60,213 nt of DNA from Antarctobacter heliothermus (GTDB taxonomy: Bacteria > Pseudomonadota > Alphaproteobacteria > Rhodobacterales > Rhodobacteraceae), in contig NZ_FZON01000026.1 of assembly GCF_900188425.1 (NCBI RefSeq), positions 1 through 60,213 of the forward strand, read 5' to 3'. Shown here piece after piece: positions 52,725 to 60,213 of this stretch. How positions within the stretch are numbered: the stretch's first letter is position 1; each line of letters starts with the position of its first letter. A program made the translations under genes and the position numbers. The notes under the pieces are model-generated. The model was not told the DNA's origin. It ran no database searches and saw only the letters and a program-made list of their open reading frames with translations.

Positions 52725-53389
52725 CCGTCGGCCGGGTCCTGAACCAACACAACCACCGGCGCGTCCGCGTCTATCATGACCGTGCCCTCATAGACGCCGC
52801 GCCCGTCCCAGCGCGCCACCACATCCCAACTATGCGCAATGTTGGTATAGGTCAGCGTGCGGCCCGCGTTTTCGCCCCGTGCAATCATCACCTGCTCTTG
52901 TGGCAGGTAGCGCACCACATGGATATCGCAGGGGCGCAGACCGCCCTGCGCCTCGGCACGGATGATGATGCTGTCGCCGTCTCGACTGACGTCCAGGTCC
53001 ACATGGGACGGCATGGCTGCGTGTTTGCGGATCAGTTTGGTCAGTTTCATCGGACGCGAGCCGACCACATCATCAACGCCGTTGACCACCATCTGCGGCG
53101 TATAGATCATTTTCCAGCCGCCGGTGCGGGCATAGGCCTTTTGCCGCCCGGTAAAGGCATGTTGGGCAAATTCGTCTTTCCAGCCGATGTAGTCCCAGTA
53201 ATCGACATGCAGGGCCAGCGGGATGACGTCGTCCCGCTCGCTCAACTCGGCGAGGATTTCGTCGGCGGGCGGGCAGGATGAACACCCCTGCGAGGTAAAC
53301 AACTCGACCACGACAGGAGAGTCCTGAGCGGCAACCGCCCCGGCCAGCGTGATCCAACCCGCCGCCATGTATCCCGCAACTCTGTGCAT
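52694..53389 (-). CDS. DUF1223-family secreted thioredoxin-like protein
   Basis: The 231-residue protein begins MHRVAGYMAAGWITLAGAVA, a Sec signal, and the mature part starts near AQDSPVVVELFTSQGCSSCP: a CxxC motif in thioredoxin-like context. Later blocks HVDYWDYIGWKDEFA and YTPQMVVNGVDDVVGS are diagnostic of DUF1223. AAAGG precedes the ATG at 53389. It acts in the periplasm or is secreted. Its redox function is plausible but unproved. Confidence 0.87.
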   Translation of the reverse strand: MHRVAGYMAAGWITLAGAVAAQDSPVVVELFTSQGCSSCPPADEILAELSERDDVIPLALHVDYWDYIGWKDEFAQHAFTGRQKAYARTGGWKMIYTPQMVVNGVDDVVGSRPMKLTKLIRKHAAMPSHVDLDVSRDGDSIIIRAEAQGGLRPCDIHVVRYLPQEQVMIARGENAGRTLTYTNIAHSWDVVARWDGRGVYEGTVMIDADAPVVVLVQDPADGHIVAAARLR

Positions 53390-53660
53390 GAAATCCAGCC
53401 TTTGTCCGTTATCCCCACTTCGGTCTATCCAAGCGCGTTCCCGAACACCAATCAAGGTTTTGGGATAAAGCGTGACAGAATGCGTCCCCGGCGACATGCA
53501 AGCCGGATAACACGGCCCAAAAGCCGATTGGCTGGGCATTGCCCGTCAAATTGTGTGCGATGGTATACAAAAACGACGCACCCCCCTTGATAGACTCACC
53601 GGGTTTCGGCATGAGAGGCGCAAGCAACCCCTTTTCGTCACCCCATCGGAGGCATTTCCC

Positions 53661-56420
<2,760 letters not shown>

Positions 56421-56442
56421 GCCGTTTGAATTGAGTGGGGAA

Positions 56443-56465
56443 AGGGCGCTTCGGCGCCCTTTTTC
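56443..56465 (+). terminator. Rho-independent terminator of acnA
   Basis: A 7-bp stem AGGGCGC / GCGCCCT closed by a TTCG tetraloop is followed by a T-run, 22 bases past the acnA stop. Confidence 0.92.
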
Positions 56466-56575
56466 TATGCCCGGCCACATACGGCGCTGAGGTGCTTTTG
56501 CGCACCGCGCTTGACTTGGCGTTAACCATTGTCAAAGTCGTTGCCCAGACATTCAGTCTTGGGGGACAAGCCATC

Positions 56576-57622
56576 ATGCCTACATCATTCAATTTTGAAT
56601 CGCAGGTCGGCATAGGCCCCAAGAACACCCCGGCTGTCGCCGATCCCACCAACATCGATGTCGAAATAACCGCCGTGGTGGACGACGGTTCGATCCTGCC
56701 CGGCGATGACATCACCCTGACGCAACTTGACTTCTTCCCTCCGCCCGAGTGGATCGCTGCGGGCCTGACCCCGGTAAACCAGGGGCCCGATCCCATGGGG
56801 TCCGGCTTGGACGTCTACACCGCCAATGCCTATTATTATGGAACGCGGGATTTCTTTTCGTCCACCGGCAACCAGACAGGGTTCATTTTCGGGGCGGATC
56901 CGTTTTTTTTCAACGAGTTCGAATTCCTGATTCTTTTCGACAACAACTTTGACTTTTCCGGCGCGGATTCCGTTCTGGTGAACGAGATTGAAAGCTGGAA
57001 CCAGTTCTCAACCAACTTGGCTCTGGTCTCTCAACCTGCCTGCTTTCTTGCCGGAACAGCCATCGCAACACCTGAGGGCACATGCGCCGTCGAAGACCTG
57101 CAGATCGGCCAGATCATCCTGACCGCAGATGGCACTGCGGTGCCCGTTAGATGGATCGGCAGACAGATCGTGGACAGCCGGTTCTCCAGCGGCAAGGCAC
57201 ATCCCGTCCGTTTCCGCGCCGGGGCGCTTGGCGATGGCCTGCCGCTTGCCGACCTGACCATCACCGCCGACCACGGCATGATCCTCGATGGGTTGGTGAT
57301 CAACGCCTCGGCGCTGATCAACGGCACAACCATCGACTGGGTGCCGCTGGCCGATCTGCCTGCGCAATTCACGGTCTACCACATCGAGACAGAGGTGCAT
57401 GACGTGATCCTCGCCAATGGCGCGCCGTCAGAGACCTTTATCGATTACCGTGATCGCCGCGCCTTTGACAATTACCACCAATACCTTGCCCTGTACGGCT
57501 GTGAGCGCATCATCCCCGAGATGCCCAGCCCGCGCATTTCCAGCGCACGCATGCTGCCGATGGCGATCCGCGACCGGATCAAGATCGGTGGACACCTGCA
57601 GAACCGTGCGGCAACAGCTTAG
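56576..57622 (+). CDS. Hint-domain exoprotein 1
   Basis: The 348-residue protein has a unique N-terminal region (1-155, acidic and aromatic-rich, with YTANAYYYGTRDFF) and a Hint_2 module from Cys156 (ACFLAGTAIATPEG). The module has TITADHG (T230xxH233) and VHDVILANGAPSETF (Asn281), the blocks seen in intein and Hedgehog autoprocessing domains. A conserved tail (FIDYRDRRAFDNY and CERIIPEM) ends it. No Sec signal is seen. It shares its Hint half with the next two genes. Self-cleavage is inferred from the fold. Confidence 0.84.
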   Translation: MPTSFNFESQVGIGPKNTPAVADPTNIDVEITAVVDDGSILPGDDITLTQLDFFPPPEWIAAGLTPVNQGPDPMGSGLDVYTANAYYYGTRDFFSSTGNQTGFIFGADPFFFNEFEFLILFDNNFDFSGADSVLVNEIESWNQFSTNLALVSQPACFLAGTAIATPEGTCAVEDLQIGQIILTADGTAVPVRWIGRQIVDSRFSSGKAHPVRFRAGALGDGLPLADLTITADHGMILDGLVINASALINGTTIDWVPLADLPAQFTVYHIETEVHDVILANGAPSETFIDYRDRRAFDNYHQYLALYGCERIIPEMPSPRISSARMLPMAIRDRIKIGGHLQNRAATA

Positions 57623-57829
57623 GACAAACCACAGCACCGCGCCACTGCATCCGGAACACGACCAAGTGGTCAACGCGATACCCGCGCCCGCCCGCCAACT
57701 GGCGCGGAAACCCTGGTTCGCGGGTGGCTGAGCACGCCCGTTTTCTATTGAAATTTAACGAATTCTTCGCCTATCAAAGACGACCCGAACGGATTTCACG
57801 CAACCAGAGACCAATTTATAGGGGCGACA

Positions 57830-58723
57830 ATGGGCAGTTTTTCGGCAACACACGCCATTACATACAACAGCGGTAACTTTGTCAGCCCAGTACAGGGCTT
57901 CACCGATACCATTACCGATGGCGATGCGGATACGACGTTCGAAACCGGCGACAGCTATTTTGCTGCCAGCATCGGCGATACATTGGTCTATCAGGGCACT
58001 GCCGTCGTGGATGGCGTGACTTGGCCGGTGTTTTCCTACCAGTCGTTTCCCTCCTTCTTCACCATCATCATGGATCAGGCACCGGTCGCCGTCCCGCCAA
58101 CACTGGGACCAGTATTTACGTCTGGCGATACCTTCAACAACGCCTGTTTCGCGGCAGGCACGCAGATTTCCACCCCGTCAGGCGATGTCGCTGTCGAGAC
58201 GCTGAAAATCGGTGACAGAATCCTGACTGCCGATGGACGCGACATTGCCGTGAAATGGCTGGGGCATCTCAGCTACAAGCCGATGCTTTGTTCTGCGGCA
58301 CACTTGCCTGTGCGCCTCCGCGCCGGGGCCTTGGGCAATGACCTGCCCCACAGCGACCTGACCGTGACCGCCGATCACGGCATGGTGCTGGACGGACTGG
58401 TGATCAATGCCTCGGCTTTGGTGAACGGCAGCACCATCGATTGGGCTCCCCTTGTCGACTTGCCCGACACGTTCACCGTCTACCATGTCGAGACCGAAAA
58501 CCACGATGTGATCCTGGCCAATGGCGCACCGTCAGAAACCTTCATCGACTACCGCGACCGCCGCGCCTTTGACAATTTTGACGAATATCTCAAACTCTAC
58601 GGCTGCGAGCGGATCATCCCCGAGATGCTCAAACCACGGATCTCGTCGCAAAGGCACATGCCTGCACCCTTGCGCACACGGCTGAACATAGCACGTGCTA
58701 CGGGCCACAGATCGGTCGCCTGA
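57830..58723 (+). CDS. Hint-domain exoprotein 2
   Basis: The 297-residue protein has an N-terminal region (1-105) unlike that of its neighbours, with TDTITDGDADTTFETGDSYF. A Hint_2 module starts at Cys106 (ACFAAGTQIST), with TVTADHG (T180xxH183) and NHDVILANGAPSETF. Its tail, FIDYRDRRAFDNF and CERIIPEMLKPRISSQ, matches exoprotein 1. It lies about 207 bases after gene 1 with no clear terminator between. The ATG at 57830 is preceded by GGGG. Confidence 0.84.
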   Translation: MGSFSATHAITYNSGNFVSPVQGFTDTITDGDADTTFETGDSYFAASIGDTLVYQGTAVVDGVTWPVFSYQSFPSFFTIIMDQAPVAVPPTLGPVFTSGDTFNNACFAAGTQISTPSGDVAVETLKIGDRILTADGRDIAVKWLGHLSYKPMLCSAAHLPVRLRAGALGNDLPHSDLTVTADHGMVLDGLVINASALVNGSTIDWAPLVDLPDTFTVYHVETENHDVILANGAPSETFIDYRDRRAFDNFDEYLKLYGCERIIPEMLKPRISSQRHMPAPLRTRLNIARATGHRSVA

Positions 58724-58873
58724 CCGACTGTTCAGGCCCCGCACGGTTTCCCCAACCCCAGTTCGTTGACGGATTGCAACGGGCAAGGGTAAGCTTGGTT
58801 CATTTCCTGACGTCGAGGCCGTGCTACGCGAGACGCATTGCACGACGTCCCAGTGACCGGGGGGACTTTTCCG

Positions 58874-59893
58874 ATGGCTGCAACCACTTCCGAAATCGAC
58901 GGGATCGTCATCAATGAGGTCAGCCTGAATACAGGCGCCTTCGACACCAACAACGACGGCGCGACGACCGGCGATTCCGACGACGAATTCATCGAACTGC
59001 ACAACACCTCCGGCTCGCCGGTAGATATATCGGGGTGGAGCCTGTGGGACGAAAACGCCCTCAACCATCTGTTCCCGGCAGGGACAATCATCCCTGCCGG
59101 CGGATACCTGACGGTCATTGGCGGGACAGCCGGGGATACCCCTCTTTTCTCGAGCTACCAGTTCTCCAGCACCAGCACGGTGTATTACGGCAGTTCGGAT
59201 TTCGTTCAGCTCTACAATCCCACGTCCGGTGAATTCATTCGGCTTCAGGTCAACAACGATTTCTCGACACCGGTCACCCCCAGTGGCGGGGCAGCCGCGG
59301 TTCAGGTAGGCACCACGGAAAGCGCAGTGCACGACCCCTTCGCCAGCACCTCGGCGCAGCGATCACCCGACGGGGATGAAACCTGGGTCGAAGGCGCGCC
59401 CACCCCTAGCGCGACCAATTGCTTTGCGGCGGGTACCTTGATCGCGACTGATACGGGCGAGGTTCCGGTCGAGTCGCTGCACATCGGGGACGAGGTTTTG
59501 ACGGCGGACGGGCGGCGCGTTCCAGTCAAATGGCTCGCGAGACAATCCCTGCCAAGGCAGGTCATGCGCCTTGCATCCCATCTTGTCCGCATCCGCGCCG
59601 GTGCCTTGGGCGACGGCCTGCCTTACAGCGACCTGACCGTGACCGCCGATCACGGCATGATCCTTGACGGCCATGTGATCAATGCCTCGGCCCTGGTGAA
59701 CGGATCGACGATTGACTGGGTGCCGATGCGGGAATTGCCCGACACGTTCACCGTCTACCATGTCGAGACCGAACACCATGACGTGATCCTCGCCAATGGC
59801 GCGCCGGCCGAAACCTTCATCGACTACCGCGACCGTCGCGCCTTTGACAACTATCAACCCGCAATATTCACCGGCGGTCCGTGTGCGGTGTGA
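58874..59893 (+). CDS. Hint-domain exoprotein 3 with lamin-tail-like (LTD) domain and odd C-terminus
   Basis: The 339-residue protein has an LTD domain at about 8-175 (IVINEVSLNTGAFD, DDEFIELHNTS, DISGWSLWDENALNHLFPAG). A Hint_2 module starts at Cys183 (CFAAGTLIAT), with TVTADHG (T257xxH260) and HHDVILANGAPAETF. The tail follows its paralogues through FIDYRDRRAFDNY and then breaks off into a short unrelated end of 12 residues; the CERIIPEM part is missing. GGGGGAC precedes the ATG at 58874. The broken tail suggests a recombination or insertion junction near 59868. Confidence 0.82.
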   Translation: MAATTSEIDGIVINEVSLNTGAFDTNNDGATTGDSDDEFIELHNTSGSPVDISGWSLWDENALNHLFPAGTIIPAGGYLTVIGGTAGDTPLFSSYQFSSTSTVYYGSSDFVQLYNPTSGEFIRLQVNNDFSTPVTPSGGAAAVQVGTTESAVHDPFASTSAQRSPDGDETWVEGAPTPSATNCFAAGTLIATDTGEVPVESLHIGDEVLTADGRRVPVKWLARQSLPRQVMRLASHLVRIRAGALGDGLPYSDLTVTADHGMILDGHVINASALVNGSTIDWVPMRELPDTFTVYHVETEHHDVILANGAPAETFIDYRDRRAFDNYQPAIFTGGPCAV

Positions 59894-60213
59894 TTTCGGG
59901 GCGCGGTCGGGTTTCTTGACCTTGCGTGTGGCAGGAAGGGCGATCACGCTGCCGACGTTCGCGTCATACGTGTGGGTGGATGTGTTCGCGGCGCTTTCGG
60001 GCGAACGCGGTGATGCATCCGCACACGGCGTTGAACGCCACCGGGATCGGTGGCGACGGTCGGGAAGCGCGGTCATACAGGCGGTTCGGATCAGGGGCCG
60101 GCCCAATGCATCCTGATGATTGTCGGCCATAGCATAGACCAGAAAGGCGCGGCGCTGCTTGCAAGCGCGAGCGTCATCCGGCGGCCGGAGAGAATGATCC
60201 GGGCGCCGGCACG
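59894..60213. other. Right-edge region without a recognisable gene
   Basis: Open frames exist on both strands but none has a ribosome-binding site or a family I recognise. The DNA differs from the regions after Hint exoproteins 1 and 2. It could be part of a mobile element whose body is past the window edge, but no terminal repeat or transposase motif is visible. Confidence 0.4.

Noticed and set aside
59363-60130. A 255-codon minus-strand frame at the right edge as a transposase
   Set aside because: Its left half is antisense to the Hint module and its right half shows no DDE, HTH or other transposase motif.

Overview
The window reads as chromosomal DNA of an alphaproteobacterium of the order Rhodobacterales, most likely the Roseobacter group. 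The grounds are the high G+C content, the secreted Hint/RTX exoproteins, many ABC and TRAP solute importers, a DUF3422 gene, purB followed by a tiny cysteine-containing exported protein, a lone fliG, and an intergenic repeat of a type I associate with Rhodobacterales. No rRNA, tRNA, CRISPR array or prophage was seen. The only mobile-element gene is a truncated IS66-type tnpA at the left edge.

Layout. 1-236: IS66 tnpA fragment. 530-3781 (-): 1083-residue cadherin-like/RTX/Hint exoprotein with its terminator. 4545-8511 (+): three genes built on GSCFA/SGNH-type esterase folds, the last fused to RTX and DUF4214. 8542-13530 (-): a guanidine-I (ykkC) riboswitch followed by an ABC importer, a guanidine hydrolase (gdmH), a carboxymuconolactone-decarboxylase-like gene and a small His-rich protein. 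13699-14481 (+): metallo-beta-lactamase-fold hydrolase. 14494-19797 (-): polyamine-type ABC importer with an isochorismatase-like hydrolase and an unknown gene, divergent from a 2-oxoglutarate/Fe(II) oxygenase and a small GNAT-like gene. 21632-23719 (-): cytosine-deaminase-family amidohydrolase and a PlsC-type acyltransferase. 23899-32923: RpiR regulator divergent from an eight-gene catabolic operon (N-formylglutamate-amidohydrolase-like, TRAP importer, glutamine-synthetase-like ligase, VOC protein, aldehyde and iron alcohol dehydrogenases). 33114-33401: small basic DUF2934 protein. 33468-40607 (-): M20 hydrolase, FAD oxidase, argE, exo/endonuclease-like lipoprotein, unknown gene, dual peptide-ABC ATPase. 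40861-44659 (+): the rest of that peptide importer. 44951-53389: YeeE/YedE transporter, DUF3422, DUF6314, purB, small exported protein, receiver-domain protein, fliG, LpxL-like acyltransferase, DUF1223. 53661-56420: acnA. 56576-59893: three tandem Hint-domain exoproteins.

How it works together. Nitrogen scavenging dominates: guanidine under riboswitch control, a probable gamma-glutamylation route for an amino alcohol or amine, a nucleobase-type deaminase, N-acyl amino-acid hydrolases and peptide uptake. The most notable system is the riboswitch-controlled gdmH operon, which here carries a His-rich small protein where other gdmH loci have HypA/HypB-like nickel chaperones. The second is the TRAP-GS-ADH-ALDH-amidohydrolase operon, whose enzymes fit a complete gamma-glutamylated amino-alcohol pathway.
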